Origin: CAYSBE01 sp964429245
Lineage (GTDB): Bacteria; Bacteroidota; Bacteroidia; UKL13-3
Direction of reading: 5' to 3'
Assembly (NCBI GenBank): GCA_964429245.1
Contig: CAYSBE010000027.1
Coordinates: forward strand, 1-25,342
DNA: 25,342 nt
How positions within the stretch are numbered: position 1 is the stretch's first letter; every line of letters starts with the position of its first letter. Under the pieces are notes generated by a model. The model had not been told where the DNA came from. It saw only the letters and a list, made by a program, of their open reading frames with translations, and ran no database searches. The translations under genes were made by a program, and so were the position numbers. Of this stretch, positions 15,941-24,025 are shown piece by piece.

Positions 15941-16964
15941 ATTGCTCAAGCGGAAAAACAATCTCGGTCATCCACATAGCAGTATCTTTTTCCAACTCCG
16001 GATCTGTAATATATATTTCCCTTATCGGACTATTTGCACTCATCACCAATCCATTTGATGATAGATAATGATAAGCCGCTTCGTAAGCAGGCCCCATCTT
16101 ATCATATGCGCCTTTATAGGTAAGTATAAGCGCTTTGGTTTGGGGCAACTCATGCAATACAATTTGCTTATCGGACTCAATCAGTCCAGAAACAGGAATA
16201 GCTGCTTCAAAATCCAACTTCTTTGGATTAAGACTATAATATAAAGCCATAGGCATTCCAATCAATTCCAAATTCGCACTGATGAGCTTTGCATTAAGTT
16301 GAGCAAAACTTTTTGCAAAAATATCGGGTGTTATCTTTTGCTGTGGCAGTTGGTACCTAATGCCTATTACTTTCATTGGCAAAACGTCTATCAACTCTGC
16401 ATCATACCCGCCTATCACTAACCTTTCAGGCATGCTTTCACTTATTTCTGCTATTTTACTCAATCCGCTATCAAAATCTGCACCCACCATTTTGTCCATC
16501 ATCAGTCCAAACCAACGTGAAGGTATATTCCAGCCATGCTCGGTAGTCATTGACCATTCCACATTGCAATTGCTATCGCTGGTATTTTCAAATAAGAACT
16601 CAACTTTTGATGTTCCCCAATCTGCAAATATTAAGTCAACTAGAATCTGCTCAAAAGGTTTACTCTCGGTTATAAGCACCTTCCCTTTTCCCACATTTCG
16701 ATTTTTACTGTCCCAGGTATAATAAGCGTTTGTGCCTTCTGCAGGTTCTGAGTATGTTAATGTAACCAATGTATCCATCGCATACCAAGGCGACCATAAT
16801 TTCCATTTGGTGAGATCATTAATAAGCATGAATGGAATATCAACCGATCGGTTGATGGATATTTGCCGCTTCACTACCGATTTCGTTGGAAGAAAAAGTC
16901 CTGCTAATAAAAACAGCAAAATTACGCTGAGTAATATGATTAAGATTTTTTTGAATATACGCAT
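15939..16964 (-). CDS. Membrane-anchored SRPBCC plus GyrI-like effector-binding protein
   Basis: A 341-aa protein with one N-terminal membrane helix (MRIFKKILIILLSVILLFLL, residues about 5-27). Residues about 30-180 fit an SRPBCC / polyketide-cyclase-like ligand-binding fold (KRQISINRSVDIPF, LTKWKLWSPWYAMD, VEWSMTTEHGWNIPSRWF). Residues about 197-341 fit a GyrI-like / AraC effector-binding domain (MKVIGIRYQLPQQKI, LTYKGAYDKMGPAYEAAYHYL). Both folds bind small hydrophobic molecules in other proteins; a ligand here is not known. The frame is open to 17129, but that start would overlap the divergent transglycosylase gene. The start at 16964 gives a clean membrane anchor and leaves a 40-bp intergenic gap. 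Domain calls are by pattern and moderately sure. Confidence 0.8.
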   Translation of the reverse strand: MRIFKKILIILLSVILLFLLAGLFLPTKSVVKRQISINRSVDIPFMLINDLTKWKLWSPWYAMDTLVTLTYSEPAEGTNAYYTWDSKNRNVGKGKVLITESKPFEQILVDLIFADWGTSKVEFLFENTSDSNCNVEWSMTTEHGWNIPSRWFGLMMDKMVGADFDSGLSKIAEISESMPERLVIGGYDAELIDVLPMKVIGIRYQLPQQKITPDIFAKSFAQLNAKLISANLELIGMPMALYYSLNPKKLDFEAAIPVSGLIESDKQIVLHELPQTKALILTYKGAYDKMGPAYEAAYHYLSSNGLVMSANSPIREIYITDPELEKDTAMWMTEIVFPLEQ

Positions 16965-16975
16965 AGCTTTAAGTG

Positions 16976-16983
16976 TAAATTTG
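16976..16983 (+). promoter_or_regulatory. -7 promoter element of the lytic transglycosylase gene
   Basis: TAAATTTG fits TAnnTTTG exactly and ends 21 nt before the ATG at 17005, inside the 40-bp interval between divergent genes. It rules out the longer in-frame start at 16732. Confidence 0.55.
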
Positions 16984-17004
16984 AAACAAATTAAACAAAA
17001 CATT

Positions 17005-17967
17005 ATGCAAACAAAGCACAAAGCTGTGTATTTTATTTTTGGAGGTTTGGGACTAACCTTATCGTTGGGATTATTCATATTCGCTGCTGATACATTTAAT
17101 AGTGAGTGGAATAAGGAGGTTAAAGCCAATTACAATATATACAGCATGCCGTTTCCTGAACAACTGGAGTTTGCGGGAAAAACCATTCCCTTACAGGATG
17201 AAGAACTAAAAGAACGATATGACCGTGAGCTACTAACCAATATGTACTGGCAGTCGCAAACGATTTTATTTATTAAGCGGGCTGCAAAATATTTTCCCGA
17301 TATAGCTCCAATTTTAAAAGCTAACAGAATACCCGATGATTTTAAATACCTGTGTGTAGCAGAAAGTGGACTACAAGCACAAGTAGTTTCATCGGCAGGC
17401 GCTGCGGGTTATTGGCAGTTTTTGGATAAAACAGGAAAAGTATTCGGATTGGTTATTAATGAAGAAGTAGATGAGCGCTATCACTTGCAAAAATCAACTG
17501 AAGCTGCGTGCAGGTATTTCAGAAAAGCGTATGATGTTTTTGGCGACTGGAGTTTGGTGGCTGCATCATATAATATGGGCATAGAAGGAGTAAAAAAACA
17601 ACTCACATCACAACAAGAAAATAATTATTACGACTTGTACCTCAATCAGGAAACCTCCAGGTATTTACTCAGAATTTTATCCATCAAATCTATTTTACTT
17701 CAACCCGATGATTTTGGTTTTCATGTTGCTGAGAGTCATTATTATCAAAAACAAGAAACGGTATTTATTCAAGTAAAACAGCCAATAAAAGATTTGTATG
17801 CCTTTGCCAAACAATATGGATGCACCTATAAAGAATTAAAATATTTAAACCCGTGGCTTCGCAAAACGACCCTCCTTACTCCCGGCAATTGGACCATTGA
17901 ACTTCCAAAGAAAAAAGTTTCACAACACATGCCCATCAGCAGCGACTCCATCATGCATGTGGAGTAA
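17005..17967 (+). CDS. MltD-like lytic transglycosylase with LysM-like C-terminus
   Basis: A 320-aa peptidoglycan-cleaving enzyme. Residues about 7-28 are a hydrophobic signal or anchor (KAVYFIFGGLGLTLSLGLFI). The SLT/goose-lysozyme-like domain spans about 80-230: the catalytic glutamate is E120 in CVAESGLQ, followed by SSAGAAGYWQFLDKTGKVFG, then the family's ACRYFRK and SYNMGIEGVKKQ. Residues about 260-305 form a degenerate LysM unit (VKQPIKDLYAFAKQYGCTYK, LKYLNPWLRKTTLLTPGNW). Established knowledge: such enzymes cut glycan strands non-hydrolytically, giving 1,6-anhydromuropeptides. It is divergent from the SRPBCC/GyrI-like gene with only 40 bp between. No clear terminator follows directly. 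Confidence 0.9.
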   Translation: MQTKHKAVYFIFGGLGLTLSLGLFIFAADTFNSEWNKEVKANYNIYSMPFPEQLEFAGKTIPLQDEELKERYDRELLTNMYWQSQTILFIKRAAKYFPDIAPILKANRIPDDFKYLCVAESGLQAQVVSSAGAAGYWQFLDKTGKVFGLVINEEVDERYHLQKSTEAACRYFRKAYDVFGDWSLVAASYNMGIEGVKKQLTSQQENNYYDLYLNQETSRYLLRILSIKSILLQPDDFGFHVAESHYYQKQETVFIQVKQPIKDLYAFAKQYGCTYKELKYLNPWLRKTTLLTPGNWTIELPKKKVSQHMPISSDSIMHVE

Positions 17968-18094
17968 GCATCCCAAATAGCTTTTCCTCTCTTTCTACAG
18001 GCTTTTTTTGCTAAATGCGTGCCTCATGTATTTGCATCATTTGTACATTTCATACTAAATTATTAGTTAAATATTATATTTTATCAAATTAAAC

Positions 18095-18173
18095 TACATT
18101 TGAAAATCTTACTACAACGAATACACCTTTTCAAAGCGAATAGGCTGCTACCAAAAATGGCAGCCTTTTTTTT
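18095..18173 (+). ncRNA. Candidate small RNA or leader with own promoter and terminator
   Basis: TACATTTG (18095-18102) is an exact -7 element, yet only about 40 nt later a complete terminator occurs: AGGCTGC (18142-18148) pairs with GCAGCCT (18160-18166), followed by a run of T to 18173. A transcript of about 65 nt would result, with no ORF of note. It is either a free small RNA or an attenuated leader for the operon that begins at 18201. The sequence pattern is seen; the transcript is inferred. Confidence 0.45.
18142..18173 (+). terminator. Rho-independent terminator upstream of the TatD-like gene
   Basis: A 7-bp GC-rich stem with an A-rich loop, followed by eight T. It separates the lytic transglycosylase region from the next operon and ends the short candidate transcript starting near 18109. 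Confidence 0.75.
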
Positions 18174-18186
18174 AATCCGCTTCACA

Positions 18187-18194
18187 TACATTTG
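18187..18194 (+). promoter_or_regulatory. -7 promoter element of the TatD-TcdA operon
   Basis: TACATTTG is an exact -7 match that ends only 6 nt before the ATG at 18201. A transcript from it would start at or next to the start codon, meaning an almost leaderless message. Confidence 0.5.
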
Positions 18195-18200
18195 CTTTGC

Positions 18201-18857
18201 ATGCATTATATCAATATCCATACACACTACAACGCACGAATAAAAGATGAATTTATCATCAGAAATGTATACCTGCACCGCATGCATTGTTTGCCTCAAG
18301 TTACATATTCGTTGTCATTGGGGTTGCATCCATGGCATGTAAACGAAATGGATATTGATACCTGTACCAACAAACTTGTGGAATGGATTACGCATGAACG
18401 CATTTTAGCAATTGGCGAAATTGGGATCGACCGAAGTATTGAAATCTCTGTTGATGTGCAGCGAAAATACTTTGAGGCACAGCTGAATATTGCACGGGCT
18501 TTCCAAAAGCCTGTTATTTTACATGCAGTAAAAAGCTATAGCGATTTGTTGCCTTATGTAAAAAAAGTACATATCCCATTTATTTTTCACCAGTTTCAGG
18601 GCAACATACAACAAGCAGAAGAATTGATCAAACATGGAGCACATCTTTCTTTTGGTAAGAATCTTTTTCAAGTACAAACAGAGCATTTGTTTTCAAAAAT
18701 ACCGATAGGCTCCTTTTTTCTAGAAACCGATACGGCCAATCACCTTCATATTTCGGATATCTATCGAAAAGCTGCCGAGTTGAAAAAAATAGATATAGAC
18801 TCGTTAATGAAAATTCAGAATGATACTTTTGTGGCTGTTTTTAAAAAACAGATATGA
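18201..18857 (+). CDS. TatD-family metal-dependent hydrolase
   Basis: A 218-aa short TatD-like amidohydrolase; relatives are metal-dependent nucleases. Metal-ligand positions are present in order: HTH at 7-9, GEIGID with E73, ILHAV with H108, IFHQF with H130, and LETDT with D177. The usual Asp before the first HxH is Asn here (NIHTHYN). At 218 aa it is shorter than classical TatD (about 260), as is common for a Bacteroidota subgroup. The first metal motif is only six residues from the start, so the start can only be ATG 18201 or TTG 18192. It is first in a four-gene operon and overlaps tcdA by 4 bp (ATGA). Substrate unknown. Confidence 0.87.
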   Translation: MHYINIHTHYNARIKDEFIIRNVYLHRMHCLPQVTYSLSLGLHPWHVNEMDIDTCTNKLVEWITHERILAIGEIGIDRSIEISVDVQRKYFEAQLNIARAFQKPVILHAVKSYSDLLPYVKKVHIPFIFHQFQGNIQQAEELIKHGAHLSFGKNLFQVQTEHLFSKIPIGSFFLETDTANHLHISDIYRKAAELKKIDIDSLMKIQNDTFVAVFKKQI

Positions 18858-19588
18858 ACAAAGAAATAAAATCTTGGATGGGCCGATCGCAGCTTTTGAT
18901 GGGAGAAGAAAAGTTGCACAAACTCATTAATAAAAATGTATTGGTAGTAGGGCTTGGTGGTGTTGGAGGCATAGCCGCAGAAATGATTGCCCGAAGTGGC
19001 GTTGGTAAAATGACCATTGTTGATGCCGACACCGTAGAAGAAACAAACCGAAACCGCCAAATGCCTGCATTATTGAGTACCGATGGACAATTGAAATCAG
19101 AGGTAATGGCAGCGCGCATTCGTGATATCAATCCGGATATTGAACTAACGGTTATTTCGAAATTTTTTAAAGACGAAACCACAACCGAAATTTTAGATTC
19201 ACAACAATTTGATTATGCCTTGGATTGTATAGACACGCTTGCGCCAAAAGTATTTTTTATCAAAGCATGTATGGATAGAAAAATACCCATTGTGAGCAGC
19301 ATGGGTGCGGGCAACAAGATTGATCCCACGCAGGTGAAAGTGGCCGATATATCAAAAACATACAATTGCCACCTTGCCAAATACACCCGTAAATATTTGT
19401 ATAAGTTTGGTATAAGAAAAGGTTTGAAATCTGTTTTTTCAGCAGAACAACCTGCTGCTTATATGGGAATAAAGTTGGTAGACGGGCAAAACAAAAAGTC
19501 ATCTCCCGGAACCATCAGTTACATGCCTGCCATATTTGGCTGCACGGTTGCCAGTGTTGCCATTCGAGATTTATATCTACATTCATGA
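18854..19588 (+). CDS. tcdA: tRNA threonylcarbamoyladenosine dehydratase
   Basis: E1-like enzyme (ThiF/MoeB/HesA fold) that uses ATP to cyclise t6A at position 37 of ANN-decoding tRNAs to ct6A. The 244-aa protein starts with the family hallmark segment before the nucleotide site (WMGRSQLLMGEEKLHKL). The Gly-rich loop GLGGVGG is at 33-39, then IVDADTVEETNRNRQMPAL carries the adenylate-binding Asp and the N-R-Q segment. It ends with ISYMPAIFGCTVASVAIRDL. It overlaps tatD-like and M48 peptidase genes by 4 bp each. The operon gives no direct hint why a tRNA modifier is linked to a hydrolase and a membrane peptidase. Identification is confident against other E1-like families because of length and the PAIFG end. 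Confidence 0.92.
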   Translation: MNKEIKSWMGRSQLLMGEEKLHKLINKNVLVVGLGGVGGIAAEMIARSGVGKMTIVDADTVEETNRNRQMPALLSTDGQLKSEVMAARIRDINPDIELTVISKFFKDETTTEILDSQQFDYALDCIDTLAPKVFFIKACMDRKIPIVSSMGAGNKIDPTQVKVADISKTYNCHLAKYTRKYLYKFGIRKGLKSVFSAEQPAAYMGIKLVDGQNKKSSPGTISYMPAIFGCTVASVAIRDLYLHS

Positions 19589-20631
19589 ATACATATAAAG
19601 GAAGATATTTTGACGGAAAAACGTCTCGCGCAGTTGAGGTAACTATTACCATTGATGACAAAAACGTTTGCTTAAATGCTGACGAAATTTCTAAGATATG
19701 GCCAATTAATCAAATTACTGAAGATGATTGTACGCGCCAATTTTTATCAATAAGGTTTGGCTCTGCGTTTCCCTATGAACAATTGGATAGTACAGATAAA
19801 GCATTTATCAATACATGGCTCAAGTTAAATAACAAATCTGGTTTTCGCCCCTTGCATTCAGCTACTGGATTTCTGGCTGTTTTATTGCTCTTTGTTGTAT
19901 CATTTTTTGTTTTGGGATATGCATATGGTTTACCTTGGCTGGCTGGCGTGGTAGCTAATAAAGTACCTATTTCGTATGAGGTTACTTTAGGCGAACATGC
20001 ATTGAAAGGTATGCTTGCAGAAAGCAAAACCAATGAGTTAAAAAGCAAACAACTAAATCTTTTTTTCAAACAACTTAATATAGAATCGGATTACTCCATT
20101 CAGATATATTATGTGAATGACGAAGTGGTGAACGCATTTGCTTTACCGGGTGGAAATATTGTGGTGTATGACGGTTTGGTGAAAAAATTAAAAAATGAAA
20201 ATGAATTGGCGGCATTATTGGCACATGAATTTACGCATGTGCAAAAGCGTCATTCCACCAGAAATATTTTTCGGAACATGGCAGGATACATTCTAATATC
20301 AGCACTTACAGGTGATATGAATGGTTTTACACAGCAATTTATTTTAACAGCTGATAATTTAGGTACGCTTAGCTACTCTCGTGAGTTGGAAAAAGAAGCT
20401 GATGATTTTGGTATGCAGGTGCTAAAGGAAAACAACCTATCATGTGCTGGCATGAAATCTTTATTTGAAACATTTAAAGAAGAAGAAAAAATAGCTGTTC
20501 ATGAATTACTGAGCTCTCATCCCGATTTAGATAACCGCATTGAACGTGTAGAAATTTTTATGCAAAAAAACAGTTATGATATTCAACAAAATGATTCGTT
20601 AACTTACTATTTTAAACAACTGAAAAAATGA
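19585..20631 (+). CDS. M48-family zinc metallopeptidase, membrane-bound
   Basis: A 348-aa protease. Residues 1-85 are a soluble N-terminal domain (YKGRYFDGKTSRAVEVTITI) typical of one M48 subgroup. A single membrane helix lies at about 93-113 (ATGFLAVLLLFVVSFFVLGY). The catalytic domain has HEFTH at 214-218 (two zinc His plus catalytic Glu) and the third-ligand Glu in the segment SRELEKEADDFG (265-276). NAFALPGGNIVVYDGL before the zinc site is characteristic of M48/Ste24-like enzymes. A role in membrane or envelope protein quality control is likely by family. It overlaps tcdA and the next gene by 4 bp each. Confidence 0.92.
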   Translation: MNTYKGRYFDGKTSRAVEVTITIDDKNVCLNADEISKIWPINQITEDDCTRQFLSIRFGSAFPYEQLDSTDKAFINTWLKLNNKSGFRPLHSATGFLAVLLLFVVSFFVLGYAYGLPWLAGVVANKVPISYEVTLGEHALKGMLAESKTNELKSKQLNLFFKQLNIESDYSIQIYYVNDEVVNAFALPGGNIVVYDGLVKKLKNENELAALLAHEFTHVQKRHSTRNIFRNMAGYILISALTGDMNGFTQQFILTADNLGTLSYSRELEKEADDFGMQVLKENNLSCAGMKSLFETFKEEEKIAVHELLSSHPDLDNRIERVEIFMQKNSYDIQQNDSLTYYFKQLKK

Positions 20632-20942
20632 ATCCAACTGAACATGATTTGATTGAGCATGCGGATACATCCTTATCTATTTATTTTGATGAAGAACATC
20701 CCAAAAGAGGCTTAACAAGGGAAGAGCTTTTAAGTTGGCTTACACAAAAAATAATTTTTTTATTGTTGCACGATATGGAAAAATTATTGCACATTCTGTA
20801 TCGAATTGATGTGAAAGAATTACTCGTAAAAGATGTATTTGCACAGCATGATCCTAAGAAAATCGCACCTTTGCTTGCTGAACTTATCTTAAACAGAGAA
20901 TTGGAAAAAGTTCACACCAGATTAAAATACAGGCAGTCATAA
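20628..20942 (+). CDS. Small conserved protein of unknown function
   Basis: A 104-aa soluble, mostly helical protein with no signal peptide. Visible features are an acidic N-terminus, LTREELLSWLTQKIIFLLL, HDMEKLLHILYRIDVKELLV, DVFAQHDPKKIAPLLAELI and a basic end LNRELEKVHTRLKYRQS. I recognise the layout (LYRIDV plus a final ERQL/NREL segment) as that of a short uncharacterised Bacteroidota protein, but can give no function. Its start overlaps the M48 peptidase stop by 4 bp, so it is the last gene of the TatD-TcdA-M48 operon and is probably translationally coupled. Confidence 0.82.
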   Translation: MNPTEHDLIEHADTSLSIYFDEEHPKRGLTREELLSWLTQKIIFLLLHDMEKLLHILYRIDVKELLVKDVFAQHDPKKIAPLLAELILNRELEKVHTRLKYRQS

Positions 20943-21014
20943 AAACATGACAGATATCAGTTTTGAGCTAAGCACATTTTGCACGTAATTGCAACTTTAT
21001 TTTTAAATTTATAC

Positions 21015-21764
21015 ATGGCAATATTATTATTTTTAGTAGGTCATTGGTACCTATCACTTTTCGGACAAACCTTCTATCTCCATCGTTATGCTGCCCACAA
21101 AATGTTTACCATGACACCTGGTTGGGAAAAATTTTGGTATATTTATGCTTGGGTTACACAAGGCTCTTCTTACTTGAATGCACGCGCTTATGCTATTTTA
21201 CACCGCATGCACCATGCTTATAGTGACACCCAAAAAGATCCTCACACACCACACTTTTTCAAAGAAGTATTTTCGATGATGTGGCATACCAGAGCAGTAT
21301 ACAATGGTGTACTTCGAGGCACATTGGAAGTTGAACCAAAATTTTTGAAAAACTACCCTGTATATCCAAATATTGATCGCATTGCTGACTCATGGCCTTC
21401 ACGTATTGCTTTTGGTATAGGTTACATTGCATTTTATGTGGCATTTGCAACAAGTCCTTGGATGTATTTGCTTTTGCCAATACACTTCCTTATCGGACCA
21501 ATACAAGGAGCTGTGGTAAATTGGGCCGGACACAAATACGGATACCGCAATTTTGATGACGAAAAAGATCATTCAAAAAACACGTTGATTTTCGATTTCT
21601 TGATGTTGGGTGAATTGTTTCAGAATAATCACCACCATGCAGGTGCAAGACCAAACTTTGCTGCCAAATGGTGGGAGTTTGACCCTGTTTATCCGGTTAT
21701 CAGATTGTTTAATAAAATTGGTATTATCAAGTTGTTGCCTATCGCATCAAACACGAAATATTAA
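21015..21764 (+). CDS. Acyl-CoA / fatty-acid desaturase
   Basis: A 249-aa membrane diiron desaturase that introduces a double bond into acyl chains. Three histidine clusters are present: HRYAAH at 23-28, HRMHH at 63-67, and NNHHHAG near residue 208. Hydrophobic spans lie at the start (MAILLFLVGHWYLSLF), at about 132-160 (IAFGIGYIAFYVAFATSPWM) and after. The compact N-terminus is typical of the Bacteroidota group. The frame can be read from a TTG at 20979, but the ATG at 21015 fits the family. It comes 72 bp after the four-gene operon without a terminator between, so read-through is possible, and ends at its own terminator. Confidence 0.92.
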   Translation: MAILLFLVGHWYLSLFGQTFYLHRYAAHKMFTMTPGWEKFWYIYAWVTQGSSYLNARAYAILHRMHHAYSDTQKDPHTPHFFKEVFSMMWHTRAVYNGVLRGTLEVEPKFLKNYPVYPNIDRIADSWPSRIAFGIGYIAFYVAFATSPWMYLLLPIHFLIGPIQGAVVNWAGHKYGYRNFDDEKDHSKNTLIFDFLMLGELFQNNHHHAGARPNFAAKWWEFDPVYPVIRLFNKIGIIKLLPIASNTKY

Positions 21765-21782
21765 AGCAAATAAATTTATTTG

Positions 21783-21815
21783 AAAAGCGCTGTGATATTC
21801 ATGGCGCTTTTTTTT
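21783..21815 (+). terminator. Rho-independent terminator after the desaturase gene
   Basis: AAAAGCGC (21783-21790) pairs with GCGCTTTT (21804-21811) around a 13-nt loop, with the T run continuing to 21815. It is 19 nt past the stop codon. Confidence 0.8.
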
Positions 21816-21838
21816 ACGCTTTAGCAGTATACTTGTGC

Positions 21839-23036
21839 ATGTCAAAACAACTGTTGACAACATTGCTGATTTTATTTTTGATGCTTTGCATTGCCGTGCA
21901 TAGTTTACAATTTACGCATTTCAACCTCAATTCGACAATTGATTTTCGCAATGTGTACTTGGGATCTAAATTGTGGCTGCAGGGCTTGAATCCTTATGAT
22001 GACGGCCCACTTAAATCCATATGGTTTGATATGTGATACCTATCCTATTTCAAGAAATTATCCGCCCGGATTGCCCACCAATTTTCTGGTCTATCCACCT
22101 GCCGCACTATTGCTTTACCTTCCGATTTCATTTTTCAATTGGCCTACAGCTGCTTTCTTTAATCTATTTATTTCCATTCTTTGTCTTGCCTTTACCATTC
22201 AGCTTTGGGTGAAATTAAGCCCTATAAAATTAAGCCGGTTGCAACAAGTCATCATTTGGTTAACCATATTTGCATTTAAGGGCACAATGCACGCACTTTT
22301 CGTTGGGCAACCAACATTTTTGTTGCTGTTTACCGGCACCTTATCCATCTATTTGCATCAACACAATCAAAAACAATTCTTACAAATCATATTACTGTGT
22401 ATAACAGCAATCAAGCCCACGCTAGCCATACCTTTTATACTATACTTTTTACATGGCCGAAACTGGATTGTATTACTAACAGCCGGAGCCTTCAATATCG
22501 CATTAAACTCATTTGCTATTCTTCATTGGAGCAGCTCAGTATTATTGCTTCAATCATTTCTTTCCAATCTTGATTTACTAAAAGCCCATGTTTACTCTAG
22601 CTTTTATTATGCAAGTACGTTGACTGACATCACTGTTTTAATAGACTATATCTGGAATATCGAGTACAAGTGGTATAACCTGTTTATGAATTTAATGATG
22701 CTTGCCATTGCCGCTTTTGCCTTGATTGAAAAAAGAAATTGGGATGTGTTTACCCGCATGTCTTTTTATTCTTTCTTTACCTTACTATTTGGTTATCATC
22801 TTTTTTATGATGTGCTGTTATTAATTCCTTTTGTAATACTTCTTGTACCGATTTCGAAAAGAAGTTGGTATCTACTATCTGCCTTGCCTTTTTTTATCCC
22901 TATAAATGGTATATTGAATCGAATGAACGAAGGCTTAGAAATAAATTTGCTTTACCTGCATCTACCTTTTTGTATTGGATTGGTTTTTATCGGCTGGTTG
23001 ATTAATAACTTTGTTCGGGAAACAACGGATGAATAA
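21839..23036 (+). pseudogene. GT87-type polyprenyl-phosphate glycosyltransferase, frameshifted
   Basis: Two overlapping reading frames together make one multi-membrane protein of about 400 aa resembling glycosyltransferase family 87 (DUF2029). Frame one, 21839-22036, gives a signal-like helix, then DFRNVYLGSKLWLQGLNPYD, the family's catalytic-Asp start and NPYD motif, and stops at TGA 22034-22036. The other frame continues at once with DTYPISRNYPPGLPTNFLVY, the family's YPP segment, then about eight more membrane helices to 23036. A one-base skip at ATG-TGA-TAC, or restoring two bases, rejoins them. Both halves are otherwise intact, so this is a recent mutation, a sequencing error or, less likely, recoding. 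GT87 enzymes transfer mannose or similar sugars from polyprenyl-phosphate at the membrane. The 3' end overlaps the convergent alkB gene by 35 bp. Confidence 0.82.
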
Positions 23037-24021
23037 CTTTTCTCCATAAAGGAGGAATAGCGGCAACAAAAAATAATCCTGCGAATCCGCTCGGTAATTT
23101 ATTTGAATTTTCGTAAGTAATTAAGGTGTGATAAGGTTTGCTTGCATAATAATGATGATCGGCATGGCGGGCAAGATCAACCAAAACAAAGCGACTTACA
23201 AACTGATTGGTGTCCCAACTGTGGATCTCAGTTACACGTTGTTTTTCATCACGAGTTAATCCGTAATGCTGAATATAATTTACATACTCAAGTAAGAAAT
23301 TGGCAAATAATGCTTGAGCGATATAAGCAACAACAACAATCCAGCCTAAGAAAACAAACAACAAAACTAAATGAGACAATTGCAATACCACTTGCCTTAC
23401 AACATAATTGTGCAATGAATACGGTGACTTTTTTTCTTCGGTCAAACGTTTGGCTTCCATTTCAAGTGCACCATTAAATTGTCCTTTTACGGATCGGATA
23501 AAAAATGCATATAAACTTTCGCCAAGGTGCGCTGTGGTATGATCCTTAGCAGTGCCTACCCATTTGTGATGAACACGCAGGTGTTCTACAAAAAAATACA
23601 TATTGCCTGCAGTAAACAGCAGCAGTTTTCCATACCATTGTTCAACAGGAGCTTTGCGGTGAATAAATTCATGTGCTACAACAATGGCTGATGATCCTGA
23701 ATTTAAACCCGTACTCACAACTGCGGCTGCTATCCATGGACCTTCAAGTACATGATTATAAATTCCGTAGAATAAACTTACCAATGCCGTAAGTTGAAAA
23801 GGAACATGCAGCAATAAAATATAGTGGGGAAGTACGTCATCTTTCTCGGTTGCTTCATTCGATTCGATGGGCTTAGTGAGCCACTCAACCGCAGCTAGCA
23901 CAAGAAGTGAATACAGAAAATTGAGCAGCGAAAAATAACTGCCATGCAAATTGCCATATATTACTGCCATTGCAGGTGTGAGGCTAAAAACATAAAGCAG
24001 GTTTCTTAAATTACCGGTCAT
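23002..24021 (-). CDS. alkB: Alkane 1-monooxygenase (AlkB-type)
   Basis: A 339-aa integral-membrane diiron hydroxylase that oxidises the terminal carbon of medium-chain alkanes or related alkyl compounds. The diagnostic His boxes are present: HEFIH at 117-121, HLRVHH at 147-152, and HADHH at 286-290. The NYIQHYGL segment (HYG at 252-254) is the motif that separates AlkB from xylene monooxygenase and desaturases. Four to six membrane helices lie between the boxes. At 339 aa it is shorter than the about 400 aa of Pseudomonas AlkB, as usual for Bacteroidota members. It starts 4 nt after the hutH stop on the same strand, so the two are co-transcribed. No rubredoxin gene is adjacent. Activity on other alkyl groups cannot be excluded. 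Confidence 0.9.
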   Translation of the reverse strand: MTGNLRNLLYVFSLTPAMAVIYGNLHGSYFSLLNFLYSLLVLAAVEWLTKPIESNEATEKDDVLPHYILLLHVPFQLTALVSLFYGIYNHVLEGPWIAAAVVSTGLNSGSSAIVVAHEFIHRKAPVEQWYGKLLLFTAGNMYFFVEHLRVHHKWVGTAKDHTTAHLGESLYAFFIRSVKGQFNGALEMEAKRLTEEKKSPYSLHNYVVRQVVLQLSHLVLLFVFLGWIVVVAYIAQALFANFLLEYVNYIQHYGLTRDEKQRVTEIHSWDTNQFVSRFVLVDLARHADHHYYASKPYHTLITYENSNKLPSGFAGLFFVAAIPPLWRKVIHPLFPEQSY

Positions 24022-24025
24022 TTAA

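Noticed and set aside
16732..17004. Long N-terminus of the lytic transglycosylase
   Set aside because: It overlaps the opposite-strand SRPBCC gene, and the natural hydrophobic start is MQTKHKAVYF at 17005, preceded by an exact -7 element.
17968..18094. Terminator directly after the transglycosylase gene
   Set aside because: There is a T run near 18003-18010, but no matching stem of useful length precedes it.
22025..22040. Programmed +1 frameshift in the GT87 gene
   Set aside because: The site lacks a recognised slippery codon or stimulator; mutation or sequencing error is more likely. It is kept as a finding only for checking.
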